DNA of 64,000 nucleotides, taken from contig JBBQAQ010000013.1 in NCBI GenBank assembly GCA_038316435.1, positions 18,427 through 82,426 of the forward strand. Reading direction: 5' to 3'. Under the pieces are notes generated by a model. The model did not search any database and was not told where the DNA came from. It worked only from the letters and a program-made list of their open reading frames with translations. The translations under genes and the position numbers were made by a program. How positions within the stretch are numbered: the first letter of the stretch is position 1; each line of letters starts with the position of its first letter. Below are positions 1 through 8,658 of this stretch, in pieces. The stretch comes from JACJXF01 sp038316435. Lineage in GTDB: Bacteria; Bacteroidota; Bacteroidia; Bacteroidales; GCA-2748055.

Positions 1-1163
1 ATAGTATCCGCCGGATCCTTAGTTGAAAGCTGAACACTTAATCCACCCGGGAAATATCCACCTGAAAAAGAAAATTTCACAGAGTCACCTCCCATTTGAT
101 CATAGGCTTTGGTTGAATTTGGCTTTCCGGGAGTTTGAGTAAAAAAGTACTTCCAAATATTTGATCCATCAGGAGTTCGTCCTCTTGAAATATTATTAAT
201 TATAGGTGTACCCGAGATAGAATCAGAAAATGTTGAATCTGGTTTGGAGAGAAATAAAGATTCACCAGCAGAACTGATTTTAAAACTTGCATGCAACTGA
301 TTTGTAGTGAAACTCAGATACGATGGATAACTGTTGAGATAGCCGCCTCCCTTGTATCCCAACGTGAGCATTGGAATCAGACTAAAATCGGAAGAACTTG
401 GAGCTGAATTATGTCCTTGTACTGCAATTACATTTACTCCCTCAACCAGAAAACTTTGAAAATCAGCAATGTCATAATTCTCAGGAACTCCACCTTGGTA
501 AAGAGTTGCCTCACGTATAAAACTTCCAGTTAACTGGTTGTATGTTACCACAGAACCAGCAGCACCAAGATTACTTCTGGCGATTTCGTGGCCGTTAATA
601 TATGCTACAAATCCATCGTCATAGTCAATACTTAAAATAAGATTAGTAACGTCAGCAAGCTTTTCAACAGTGAACTCCTTGCGAACAAAAACACTCACAA
701 TGACAGGGAGTATCGTATTATCATCATTATCGCTATATCCAAACCCACTAGCACCTTTTTTCCATAGTACATCATTAAAACCTGTAGTTTTCCAACTGTT
801 ACCAATTTCAGATTTTGGCACCAGATAACTCCAGGTTGCACCTTGTGTAATAATGGTTTCAAAACTTTGGGGGATTGCAATGCGATTTTTTCCTGAGGCG
901 AAAACCACCTGATACGAAGCCGGACTAAGTGAAATTGCAGGGAATGTCCATTTGGAGAGAAATGCAGCCTGATCAGAGAGGTGATATCCTTCCAGATTGA
1001 TGGTGGAAGAAGTATTATTGAATATTTCGATCCAATCGGAATAATTGCCATCCTCATCCTTAAATCCGGATGTATTTGCAGGAGCATATTCATTTATAAG
1101 CAACTGTGGGAAAGCCTGAACAGATGCTATCAGAAATATGCATAAAATCAGAAGGTGACGCAT
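1..1163 (-). CDS. Secreted lamin-tail-domain protein, N-terminal part (CotH-type)
   Basis: The reading frame begins at ATG 1163-1161 and stays open to the left edge, giving the first 387 codons only. It starts with a signal peptide (hydrophobic stretch ending near Ala-Phe-Pro-Gln, residues 1-20), then a lamin-tail-like domain (LINEYAPAN, DWIEIFNNT, about residues 21-110), then a beta-rich domain with IDYDDGFVAYINGHEIAR near residue 180. This order, and the later text on event-like repeats, resembles surface proteins of Bacteroidota that carry a CotH kinase domain further on; that domain would lie outside the window, so the CotH link is inference. Probably exported or cell-surface. A shorter frame on the same strand inside it is only a shadow. 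Confidence 0.8.
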   Translation of the reverse strand, partial: MRHLLILCIFLIASVQAFPQLLINEYAPANTSGFKDEDGNYSDWIEIFNNTSSTINLEGYHLSDQAAFLSKWTFPAISLSPASYQVVFASGKNRIAIPQSFETIITQGATWSYLVPKSEIGNSWKTTGFNDVLWKKGASGFGYSDNDDNTILPVIVSVFVRKEFTVEKLADVTNLILSIDYDDGFVAYINGHEIARSNLGAAGSVVTYNQLTGSFIREATLYQGGVPENYDIADFQSFLVEGVNVIAVQGHNSAPSSSDFSLIPMLTLGYKGGGYLNSYPSYLSFTTNQLHASFKISSAGESLFLSKPDSTFSDSISGTPIINNISRGRTPDGSNIWKYFFTQTPGKPNSTKAYDQMGGDSVKFSFSGGYFPGGLSVQLSTKDPADT

Positions 1164-1353
1164 TATATTACGTTATTTCTTTGAAAAACAGGCGGCAAGG
1201 TACTTAAAATTTGCTACCAATGTCACTAATACGCGTCAGACCAAAATAAGATGCATGTAAATTCTTATTTTGATGTGCTATCAAACTAATTATTTATTTT
1301 TCATGCTGGATTTCGGGCTCAGTGAAGGTAAACCCACATGTTGCTGAATTATA

Positions 1354-1535
1354 TTGCCTTCGGCGAGCTCGTAAACTCGGTTCATTGGTGCTTGTGTTTT
1401 TCGAAACATATGGGTTTCATTGGTATTTAATGCCACAAAGCGGCTAAATTTCAATAACCGTGGGCGTTAGCCCACGGCTACTGAACGCTGAATTTTATCA
1501 GCCCTGAACCGAGTTTACGAGCTCGCCGAAGGCAA
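1354..1535. repeat. 31-bp perfect inverted repeat with hairpin inside
   Basis: Bases 1354-1384 are the exact reverse complement of 1505-1535. Between the arms lies a short perfect hairpin (CCGTGGGC, loop GTTA, GCCCACGG near 1458-1477). No coding frame is visible. The element looks like the REP-like palindromic intergenic repeats found in many Bacteroidota genomes; that family assignment is inference. Confidence 0.75.
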
Positions 1536-1747
1536 CGGGTTGAACCAGAATATATTATAACTATATCAAGCTACCGGCTAATTTTATATCACATAATCTT
1601 CCAGACAAAGGAGGATAAATCTAGTCCCCAAGAACATGAAATAAAAATTGATGAACGGTATTTACTGTATACAGTTCAACCCCTATCAGGGCTGAGATTC
1701 CGAGTATATTTATGCCGTGGGTTTTCACCCACGGTTATTGAAATTTA
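1445..1747. repeat. Second, overlapping 20-bp inverted repeat
   Basis: Bases 1445-1464 are the exact reverse complement of 1728-1747, so this pair interlocks with the 1354-1535 repeat. The right arm carries another hairpin (CCGTGGG, TTTT, CACCCACGG, 1714-1734) followed by a small CCCC-TTCG-GGG palindrome near 1750. Together with the previous entry this explains the 685-base gap between the two flanking genes; nothing coding is seen in it. Confidence 0.7.
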
Positions 1748-1848
1748 CCCCCTTCGGGGATTAATTGACTACATTGCCCTATATCATTTTAAACTACATA
1801 ATAGAATAAACTTGGCACATCAAAATAAGAAGAACCCAAGATGCAATT

Positions 1849-2208
1849 TCAGAAGTTATTTTCCTGAGATCTTCGAACATCAATAAAACTTTTTACAAAA
1901 ACAACCAATACAATCAATGAAGAAATCATCATAAGAACTACACGGATTGCTCCAAGCTGATCTTCTCTTCCAAGCGCACCTGTTAGGGGTTTGATAAGGG
2001 CAAAAAGCATAAGAAATGTAAGTCCTACTGCAACATGCGCCAATACACGATTTCCATTTTTAAATCCAGGTGTAATAGCGAGTAAGATCACTCCAGCAAA
2101 GACAGGAATTAATGCAGTTGGAGAAGGCGCCTCAGATGAAAAATACGCCCAGATTCCAAGAAGAATATATACCAAGGCGTTCAGAAAATTGACAAAATAT
2201 GGTTTCAT
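1849..2208 (-). CDS. Small four-helix membrane protein, unknown
   Basis: A 119-residue protein with four predicted membrane helices (about residues 6-24, 32-48, 56-74 and 88-108) and a short charged tail ending in RRSQENNF. I do not recognise a named family. The pattern of helices with a conserved-looking Pro-Gly-Phe turn near residue 47 recalls small uncharacterised inner-membrane proteins common in Bacteroidota. It stands alone after the repeat patch, on the same strand as the two DUF1801 genes upstream of it, 66 bases away. Confidence 0.65.
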   Translation of the reverse strand: MKPYFVNFLNALVYILLGIWAYFSSEAPSPTALIPVFAGVILLAITPGFKNGNRVLAHVAVGLTFLMLFALIKPLTGALGREDQLGAIRVVLMMISSLIVLVVFVKSFIDVRRSQENNF

Positions 2209-2273
2209 TTTTTTAGTTTACCACACTAACATGAAACAATGCAAATAGTTCAAAAACCTCAAATTTTTTAGTT

Positions 2274-2651
2274 TCAGGTCTTCAGCTTTTTCTTTTTTTG
2301 CTTTGCTTCATTTTCAATAAGCCTGTATTTCACAATTTGGGAAATAAGTTTTAGAGGGATTGGTTTATCAATTGGGAACTGAACTGATCCTTTACCCGAT
2401 TTGTAAACGGACAATTCCTTATTAAAAGATTCAATTCCTGATGGAGTTGGATAGAAACCAATATGATTTTTAAAAGCCGCAAAGTGAACAAGATTTCCGT
2501 TAAATACAAATGTAGGCATACCATATTTAATGGCTTCTGTTGCTTTAGGAGCAGCCTCGAGTATAGTTGAACGGATTTGCTCTAGAATTACCCGAACCTC
2601 TTCAGGAAATTCGCAGATGTACGCATCAATGCCTTTTAAATTTGCGTTCAT
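2274..2651 (-). CDS. DUF1801 (YdhG-like) protein
   Basis: A 125-residue soluble protein matching the DUF1801/YdhG fold: FPEEVRVILEQIRSTILE near residue 15, then EAIKYGMPTFVFNGNLVHFAAFKNHIGFYP at about 40-70 and SVQFPIDKPIP near 89, ending in a Lys-rich tail. Family members in Bacillus have been linked to iron delivery to frataxin-like steps, but this role is not shown for distant members. It follows another DUF1801 gene by 13 bases on the same strand, so the two are probably co-transcribed. Confidence 0.8.
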   Translation of the reverse strand: MNANLKGIDAYICEFPEEVRVILEQIRSTILEAAPKATEAIKYGMPTFVFNGNLVHFAAFKNHIGFYPTPSGIESFNKELSVYKSGKGSVQFPIDKPIPLKLISQIVKYRLIENEAKQKKKKLKT

Positions 2652-2664
2652 AAAAATTAGTAAA

Positions 2665-3120
2665 TTACTTTTTAAGCATTGATTTATATATACTTATCCA
2701 TTTCTCTACACTCATTTTACTAATAAGCTCTCCAATAAGTTCATAAGGAATATGTTCGGCTTTTTTAAACCGCAGGCAACTTTTTCCCATATCAGGTTTG
2801 GTTTTAATTTGCTCTGCATATTTCTGTGTAAACCAGTCCATGAGCTCTTTATCAGCGTATAGCCCCATGTGATAAAGAGCCATAAAGTTTTTCTGTGTGG
2901 CAATATTTACAAAAGGTAAAGGTAATTTCGGGTTACAATGGTACCCATCAGGAAATATGGATTTTGGAACCACATATCCAATTGATCCGTAGATTATTGT
3001 CTCTTCAAATCCCTTGGGAAGATTTTCAAGAATAACTTTTCGTAATTTACTCATTGCCTGCTTTCTACCTTCAGGGAGAAGTTCAATGTATTGGTCAGGT
3101 ATATCTGCTTTTAATATCAT
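2665..3120 (-). CDS. DUF1801 protein, longer paralogue
   Basis: A 151-residue soluble protein with the DUF1801 layout: LPEGRKQAMSKLRKVILENL (residues 15-34), EETIIYGSIGYVVPKSIFP, then LPFVNIATQKNFMALYHMGLYAD and KPDMGKSCLRFKKAEHIP. It differs from its downstream neighbour in having a longer central loop (YHCNPKLP) and is only weakly similar to it, so this is an old duplication or two separate family members. First gene of a likely two-gene unit. Function unknown. Confidence 0.8.
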   Translation of the reverse strand: MILKADIPDQYIELLPEGRKQAMSKLRKVILENLPKGFEETIIYGSIGYVVPKSIFPDGYHCNPKLPLPFVNIATQKNFMALYHMGLYADKELMDWFTQKYAEQIKTKPDMGKSCLRFKKAEHIPYELIGELISKMSVEKWISIYKSMLKK

Positions 3121-3650
3121 TATTTCAATTTTTTTTCATGGCGCAAGGAAAAATATGTAAAATCTCGGAGCAAGAAAAATTACTTAAAAATAGCACTCAT
3201 TTTATACTTACAATCAATCATAAAACATTTTTGAGAATTTAGATAAAATTTCTGTACATCTCAATAATAATTAAACTCAAGGAAGACAAGCTAAAACAAC
3301 AAAGAACACTATTTCAGTCGAATACCCCAATAATTTCCTTTTAATCCTAATAACATTTCAGTTGAAAAATTGTTCTGAATAATCCCATAGAAATGTAATA
3401 CTCTTAATCCCCGTAATGTATTCCACCTGCTGGATTGACCGGCTTGATCCACTTCGAAAAGAGTACGCCCGGAATATTTTGCTGACAGTTTCCAAAGCTC
3501 ATCTTTTGAGAATTATCACTTTACTAATATTTTGAATGAATACATGTTAAAAGCTATGTTTAAACAACTCATAACTTATTTAAATCCAAACTAAATAATA
3601 AAATTCAATTAAGATATGATTTTTAGCACATATTAATATCCCTCTAATCT
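3121..3650. other. Non-coding gap between divergent units
   Basis: About 530 A+T-rich bases between the DUF1801 pair (minus) and the rseC-rnf operon (plus). A 62-codon plus-strand frame at 3054-3242 overlaps the start of the DUF1801 gene antisense and has no recognisable features, so I do not call it. I see no repeat or RNA in the stretch apart from the rnf promoter at its right end. Confidence 0.6.
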
Positions 3651-3658
3651 TAAATTTG
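3651..3658 (+). promoter_or_regulatory. -7 box for the rseC-rnf operon
   Basis: TAAATTTG matches the Bacteroidota -7 consensus TAnnTTTG. It lies 21 bases before ATG 3680. A clear -33 TTTG is not seen at the expected spacing. The box overlaps an upstream TTG at 3656 that would otherwise lengthen rseC, which argues for the ATG start. Confidence 0.5.
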
Positions 3659-3679
3659 TATTCAAATTTCAGAAATATC

Positions 3680-4108
3680 ATGTCTGAAAGCACCAAAAGT
3701 CCAATTGAGCATAAAGGTTTCATTGAAAAGGTTTCTGACCATTCAGTGATTGTGAAAATTATATCTGAATCGGCATGTGCTGCCTGTCATGCGAAAGGAG
3801 CGTGTAGCGCTGCGGATATGCAAAATAAGGAAATTGAAGTTATGGGAAAATACCCTGGTTTTGTCATAGGTGAGATGGTTAATCTGATAATGGCTCAATC
3901 AATGGGATTTAAAGCATTGTTACTTGGATATGTGTATCCATTTATACTACTTTTTTCAGGTTTACTGTTATTCAGCAATGCTGGTATTCCGGAGCTTATA
4001 TCAGGACTTCTTGCAATAGGACTCCTTCCACCCTATTATTTGGTATTGTATTTACTCAGAAATAAAATCAAGAAAAGTTTCAACTTTTCTTTACAAAAGA
4101 TCGATTGA
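3680..4108 (+). CDS. rseC: RseC/MucC-family membrane redox protein
   Basis: A 142-residue protein from ATG 3680. The N-terminal cytosolic part has the Cys cluster SACAACHAKGACSAAD, and two membrane helices follow (about residues 78-96 and 103-121), as in RseC-family proteins. In enterobacteria a relative helps Rnf-like proteins reduce the SoxR cluster; in Bacteroidota this gene regularly opens the rnf operon. The stop is one base from the rnfB start, so it is co-transcribed. An in-frame TTG at 3656 would add eight residues but sits in the promoter box. Its exact role with Rnf is inferred from position. Confidence 0.85.
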   Translation: MSESTKSPIEHKGFIEKVSDHSVIVKIISESACAACHAKGACSAADMQNKEIEVMGKYPGFVIGEMVNLIMAQSMGFKALLLGYVYPFILLFSGLLLFSNAGIPELISGLLAIGLLPPYYLVLYLLRNKIKKSFNFSLQKID

Positions 4109-4109
4109 T

Positions 4110-4973
4110 ATGAGCAATGTCGTTCTGTTTACTATTATAACCCTAAGCTCCATAGGTGGAGCCTCAGCGATAATTTTATACTTCGTCGCGCAAAAATTTA
4201 AAGTTTTTGAAGATCCAAGGATCGATCAGGTAGAGGCATCGCTTCCTAGCGCTAACTGCGGAGGTTGCGGATATGCCGGCTGCAGGAATTTTGCTGAAGC
4301 CATTGTGAAATCGGAGAATTTCGATGGACTGTTTTGTCCGGTTGGCGGGAATGAAACCATGAAAAATATTGCGGCATTGCTTGGCAGACAAGCGGTAGAA
4401 CAAGAAGCCAGAGTGGCCGTGATACGGTGTAACGGAACGCATCAATTCCGTCCCCGAACAAACCATTACGAAGGCGCAGCCTCCTGCACATTGGCAAATT
4501 CACTTTATATGGGCGAAAGTGCATGTCCGAACGGATGTCTAGGTAACGGTGAATGTGTTGCTGTTTGCACATTTGATGCAATATTTATGAATCTGGATAC
4601 CGGCCTACCTGAAGTTATTGATGATAAATGTACCGCCTGCAACGCCTGCGTTAAAGCATGTCCGAGGAATATCATTGAGTTAAGAAAGAAAAACCCAAAG
4701 GATCGGAAGATATTCATTTCCTGCGTTAATACTGAAAAAGGCGCTATTGCCCGCAAGAATTGCTCTGTTTCATGTATTGGGTGTGGTAAATGCGTGAAAA
4801 TCTGTGAGTTTGAAGCAATTCACATGGAGAATAACCTGGCTTATATTGATCCCTTGAAATGCAAACTTTGCCGAAAATGTGCACCTGAATGTCCGACAAA
4901 CTCAATTCTTGAAATCGGGTTTCCGGCTAAAAAAGAAAAGCCTACAAAAACAGAAGAAATTGCCATAGTTTAA
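4110..4973 (+). CDS. rnfB: Rnf complex iron-sulfur subunit B
   Basis: A 287-residue ferredoxin-type subunit that takes electrons from reduced ferredoxin into the Rnf complex. One N-terminal membrane helix (about residues 4-27) is followed by the 4Fe-4S domain with C50, C53, C58 and C76 (CGGCGYAGC). Further Cys sets lie at about 139-153 (CPNGCLGNGECVAVC), 174-184 (CTACNACVKAC), 218-232 and 251-261 (CKLCRKCAPEC), so it can hold several cubane clusters. It starts one base after rseC and is followed by rnfC after 31 bases. Confidence 0.95.
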   Translation: MSNVVLFTIITLSSIGGASAIILYFVAQKFKVFEDPRIDQVEASLPSANCGGCGYAGCRNFAEAIVKSENFDGLFCPVGGNETMKNIAALLGRQAVEQEARVAVIRCNGTHQFRPRTNHYEGAASCTLANSLYMGESACPNGCLGNGECVAVCTFDAIFMNLDTGLPEVIDDKCTACNACVKACPRNIIELRKKNPKDRKIFISCVNTEKGAIARKNCSVSCIGCGKCVKICEFEAIHMENNLAYIDPLKCKLCRKCAPECPTNSILEIGFPAKKEKPTKTEEIAIV

Positions 4974-5004
4974 GGCTCTAAAATAATGATTAAAAATTAT
5001 CATA

Positions 5005-6336
5005 GTGTTAAAAACATTTAGCTTAGGCGGAGTCCATCCCAAAGAAAATAAAATCTCCGCTCATAAAAAGATCGAGGTGCTTCCCCTGCCTCCCGTGGTA
5101 ACCATCCCTATTTCCCAGCATATTGGGGCTCCGGCAAAACTAATGGTTAGCAAGGGAGATAAAATTCTAACAGGTCAAGTTATTGCGGAATCAGGTGGAT
5201 TTGTATCATCAAACATTCATTCCTCTGTTAGCGGGACGGTATTGAAGATCGATTCTTTTCCTGATCCAAGTGGATATCGGCGTATGGCTGTCCAAATTCA
5301 GGTGGAAGGTGATGAATGGTTTCCGGGAATAGACACTACTCCTGATCTGAAAAAAGATTTCATATTCACGTCAGAGGAAATTATCAAAAAAATAAATACC
5401 TCAGGAATCGTTGGATTGGGGGGAGCCACGTTCCCATCCCATGTAAAGTTGAGTATCCCGAATGGAAAAAAGGCTGAATACCTGATCGTAAACGCTGTTG
5501 AATGTGAACCATGGCTTACCTCTGATCATTCCCTTATGCTTGAAAAAGCAGAAGAAATTATGGTTGGAATCCGGATCATGATGCGCGCTCTGAAAGTTGA
5601 AAAAGCAATTGTGGGAATTGAAAATAATAAGCCTGATGCAATTGAAAAAATGTGCAAGTTGGCTGCTTCAGAAAAAGGAATAAGCGTGGTTGCTCTAAAA
5701 GTTAAATATCCCCAGGGTGGTGAAAAGCAATTGGTAAAAGCCTTGTTAAACCGGGAGGTTCCATCAGGAGGATTGCCAATCGACATAGGCGTTGTAGCTT
5801 TTAACGTTGGAAGTATATATGCTGCATATCAGGCAGTTCAAAAAAACAAACCTCTGATTGAAAGAGTTGTAACTGTAACAGGCCCTTCCCTTAAATCCCC
5901 TTCAAATTTCATGACAAGAATCGGAACGCCAATTCAGGCACTAATTGATGCTGCTGGCGGCTTACCCGGAGACACCGGCAAGGTTATTAACGGCGGACCA
6001 ATGATGGGCAAGGCCCTAAGTAGTATCGAAATTCCTGTTGTTAAAGGAAGCTCGGGAATATTGGTCATTCCTGAATCGGAATCGCACAGACATGAAGTGA
6101 AAAGTTGCCTCCGGTGTTCGAAATGCATAAGTGCTTGTCCAATGGGACTTGAGCCATACCTCTTAATGAGCCTTTCAGAACGCAACATGACCGACAGGCT
6201 TGAGAGAGAAAAAATCATGGATTGCATGGAATGCGGATCTTGCAGCTACACTTGCCCTTCATCCAGACCTTTACTTGATTACATAAGACTGGGCAAAGGC
6301 AGAGTGAGTCAGCTTATTAAAGCAAGGAAAAACTAA
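5005..6336 (+). CDS. rnfC: Rnf complex subunit C
   Basis: A 443-residue peripheral subunit that carries the NADH/FMN site of Rnf and two 4Fe-4S clusters. It starts with GTG (residues MLKTFSLGGVHP), which fits the family's conserved beginning. The centre has the nucleotide-binding GLGGATFPSHVKL segment (about 140) and an SLBB-like stretch (NVGSIYAAYQAV). The two cluster motifs are at residues 368-379 (CLRCSKCISACP) and 407-418 (CMECGSCSYTCP). Length is normal for short RnfC without the Ala/Lys-rich tail seen in enterobacteria. Confidence 0.95.
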   Translation: MLKTFSLGGVHPKENKISAHKKIEVLPLPPVVTIPISQHIGAPAKLMVSKGDKILTGQVIAESGGFVSSNIHSSVSGTVLKIDSFPDPSGYRRMAVQIQVEGDEWFPGIDTTPDLKKDFIFTSEEIIKKINTSGIVGLGGATFPSHVKLSIPNGKKAEYLIVNAVECEPWLTSDHSLMLEKAEEIMVGIRIMMRALKVEKAIVGIENNKPDAIEKMCKLAASEKGISVVALKVKYPQGGEKQLVKALLNREVPSGGLPIDIGVVAFNVGSIYAAYQAVQKNKPLIERVVTVTGPSLKSPSNFMTRIGTPIQALIDAAGGLPGDTGKVINGGPMMGKALSSIEIPVVKGSSGILVIPESESHRHEVKSCLRCSKCISACPMGLEPYLLMSLSERNMTDRLEREKIMDCMECGSCSYTCPSSRPLLDYIRLGKGRVSQLIKARKN

Positions 6337-6365
6337 AATTTATACGAGCAAAACGAAATCTGAAC

Positions 6366-7358
6366 ATGAGTATTCTTACAGTTTCCCCATCACCACATAC
6401 ACACTCGGGACAATCGGTTCCAAAGTTGATGTACGGCGTGATTATTGCCCTTCTGCCTGCATTGGCAGTATCGGTTTTTTATTTTGGTATCGGGATGATC
6501 ATCATCACAGCTGTTTCCGTGATTTCCTGTGTAATTTTTGAGTTCCTATTTCAGAAATATCTGCTGAAATCATCTCCTACTCATTTAGATGGATCTGCTG
6601 CACTTACAGGACTGCTGCTGGCTTTTTGTCTTCCTACCAACATTCCCATTTGGATGGTTATGATCGGAGCATTTGTTTCAATAGGAATTGCAAAAATGAC
6701 TTTCGGTGGACTTGGAAATAACATTTTCAATCCGGCTATCGTGGGTAGGGTTTTCTTGTTCATTTCATTTCCGGCTGCAATGACCTCCTATCCTGAACCT
6801 GGTCAGTGGTGGAAATATCTGGATGCCACAACCGGTGCAACTCCCCTGAGTAAAATGAGTGAGAGCCTTGCAAACAACATGACTGTTGGCGAAATAATGA
6901 ACGAAATGCCGTCCAATATGGATATGTTTCTTGGAAAAATGATGGGCTCTGCGGGAGAAGTCGCTGCATTTGCCCTAATTCTCGGATTAATATATATGCT
7001 TTGGAAGAAAATAATCAGCTGGCACATACCGGTTTCAATTTTGCTGACTGTTTTAATTTTTACTGCCATTTTGAATGTAGGAAATCCCGATAAATTTCCA
7101 ACTCCAATTTTTCACCTGTTAACAGGAGGATTAATGCTAGGAGCAATATTTATGGCAACCGATTATGTAACGTCACCCATGGCCGTTAAAGGAATGTTAA
7201 TCTATGGCGCTGGCATTGGAATAATTACGGTGTTAATTCGATCATTCGGAGCATACCCGGAAGGGGTGCAGTTTGCGATTCTGCTGATGAACGGATTTAC
7301 TCCCCTGATAAACAAATACGTTAAACCCAAACGATTCGGAGAAGTTAAACATGGCTAA
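6366..7358 (+). CDS. rnfD: Rnf complex membrane subunit D
   Basis: A 330-residue integral membrane subunit with about eight to ten helices, part of the ion channel of Rnf. The motif DATTGATPLSKM near residue 157 fits the TGAT site at which FMN is attached covalently to Thr. Other family signs are HLDGSAALTGLLLAFCLP near 73 and GGLGNNIFNPAIVGRVF near 113. The last eight bases overlap the start of rnfG, which points to coupled translation. Confidence 0.95.
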   Translation: MSILTVSPSPHTHSGQSVPKLMYGVIIALLPALAVSVFYFGIGMIIITAVSVISCVIFEFLFQKYLLKSSPTHLDGSAALTGLLLAFCLPTNIPIWMVMIGAFVSIGIAKMTFGGLGNNIFNPAIVGRVFLFISFPAAMTSYPEPGQWWKYLDATTGATPLSKMSESLANNMTVGEIMNEMPSNMDMFLGKMMGSAGEVAAFALILGLIYMLWKKIISWHIPVSILLTVLIFTAILNVGNPDKFPTPIFHLLTGGLMLGAIFMATDYVTSPMAVKGMLIYGAGIGIITVLIRSFGAYPEGVQFAILLMNGFTPLINKYVKPKRFGEVKHG

Positions 7359-7929
7359 GAAAGAATCTACATTTGGCAATATGCTTCTGGCTCTGCTTGT
7401 CATAAGCCTTGTATCGTCTACAGCACTAGGATTTGTTTATGAATTCACCAAAGAGCCGATCAGGATGGTTGAAATCAACAAAACAAATAATGCCATTCAG
7501 GCTGTTGTTCCTGAGTTCGACAACCAACCGGCTATTGAAGCATTTTACGTGGCAAGTGACCTTGACAGTCTTAAGTTTTATCCCGCTAAAAAGAACGGAG
7601 TACTTGTAGGGACTTCGGTTGAGACCTATACAAAAAAGGGCTTCAGCGGTTTGATAAAACTTATGGTAGGATTTGCTCCCGACGGAACCATCATGGATAT
7701 TACCGTGTTGCAGCATCAGGAAACCCCCGGCTTGGGCGATAAAATTGATAAGAAAAAATCTGATTTCAGCTTGCAGTTTCAAGGGAAAAATCCGGAAACT
7801 TTTAAGATGAGAGTTAAAAAAGACCGTGGAGATGTTGATGCAATTACAGCCTCAACAATTAGCTCCAGGGCTTTTTGCGATGCTGTTCAGAGAGCCTACA
7901 ATGCCTATATGAGCACTCTGAAAAAGTAA
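7351..7929 (+). CDS. rnfG: Rnf complex subunit G
   Basis: A 192-residue protein with one N-terminal membrane helix (about residues 10-29) and an outward-facing FMN-binding domain. QHQETPGLGDKI near 120 is the family signature. The flavin attachment site is expected in DAITASTISSRAF (about 164-176); the usual (S/T)GAT reads TAST here, with the acceptor Thr kept. It overlaps rnfD by eight bases and is followed by rnfE after 81 bases. Confidence 0.93.
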   Translation: MAKKESTFGNMLLALLVISLVSSTALGFVYEFTKEPIRMVEINKTNNAIQAVVPEFDNQPAIEAFYVASDLDSLKFYPAKKNGVLVGTSVETYTKKGFSGLIKLMVGFAPDGTIMDITVLQHQETPGLGDKIDKKKSDFSLQFQGKNPETFKMRVKKDRGDVDAITASTISSRAFCDAVQRAYNAYMSTLKK

Positions 7930-8010
7930 ACGAAAGCACTGTTTACCAGAAGTTTGTGGTGAAATTAAATGGGGACAAAAAATAATTACGATTATACAAA
8001 ATAAGTAACT

Positions 8011-8604
8011 ATGAATCAGTGGAAGAATTTAACCAAAGGGTTTTTTAAGGAGAATCCGATTCTGGTTTTGATACTTGGGACCTGTCCTGCTCTAGGAACA
8101 ACAACTTCCGGGATAAATGGACTGAGTATGGGCTTAGCAACTACTTTTGTGCTTGTAGGCTCAAACATTTTTATTTCCCTGCTGAAAGATTTCATTCCCG
8201 ATAAAGTAAGGATACCTTCGTTTATTGTGGTCATTGCCAGTTTTGTTATTGTGGTAGAGCTAGTTATGAGAGCCTACCTTCCCGAACTGTTTAACACACT
8301 TGGTATTTTTATTCCTTTGATTGTTGTAAACTGCATTGTTCTGGGTCGCGCAGAAGCATTTGCCTGTAAGAACACAGTACTCAGTTCAGCAATTGATGGT
8401 CTGGGTATGGGGCTTGGATTTGCAATGGCATTGTTCATTCTTGGCACAATAAGGGAAATTCTCGGAAGCGGTTCGGTTTTAGGTCATAAATTTATTGCAG
8501 GCGATGGAATGCTCGTTTTTATTCTTGCACCGGGGGCTTTTATTGCTTTGGGGTATTTGATTATGGCGGTGAATCAGCTTAAGAAGAAGTATTTGAAGGA
8601 TTGA
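8011..8604 (+). CDS. rnfE: Rnf complex membrane subunit E
   Basis: A 197-residue membrane protein of six helices. It has the RnfE/NqrD hallmarks LGTCPALGTTTSGINGLSMG (residues 22-42) and IPLIVVNCIVLGRAEAFA (about 98-115), where the paired Cys residues in opposed membrane helices are thought to hold a 2Fe-2S cluster together with RnfA. It sits between rnfG and rnfA in the standard Bacteroidota order. Confidence 0.95.
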   Translation: MNQWKNLTKGFFKENPILVLILGTCPALGTTTSGINGLSMGLATTFVLVGSNIFISLLKDFIPDKVRIPSFIVVIASFVIVVELVMRAYLPELFNTLGIFIPLIVVNCIVLGRAEAFACKNTVLSSAIDGLGMGLGFAMALFILGTIREILGSGSVLGHKFIAGDGMLVFILAPGAFIALGYLIMAVNQLKKKYLKD

Positions 8605-8658
8605 TGACGTGTAAGGATTGTTGCGCGTAAAAATTTAGTAACGAAAAATATTTTCAGA

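Noticed and set aside
695..1093. 132-codon minus-strand frame
   Set aside because: It lies in another frame of the edge-truncated lamin-tail protein, which has a signal peptide and recognisable domain sequence; the shorter frame is a shadow.
1354..1760. CRISPR array
   Set aside because: The repeats are inverted pairs with no regular direct spacing and no cas gene is in the window.
3054..3242. 62-codon plus-strand frame
   Set aside because: Starts antisense inside a DUF1801 gene, has no family features and no promoter.
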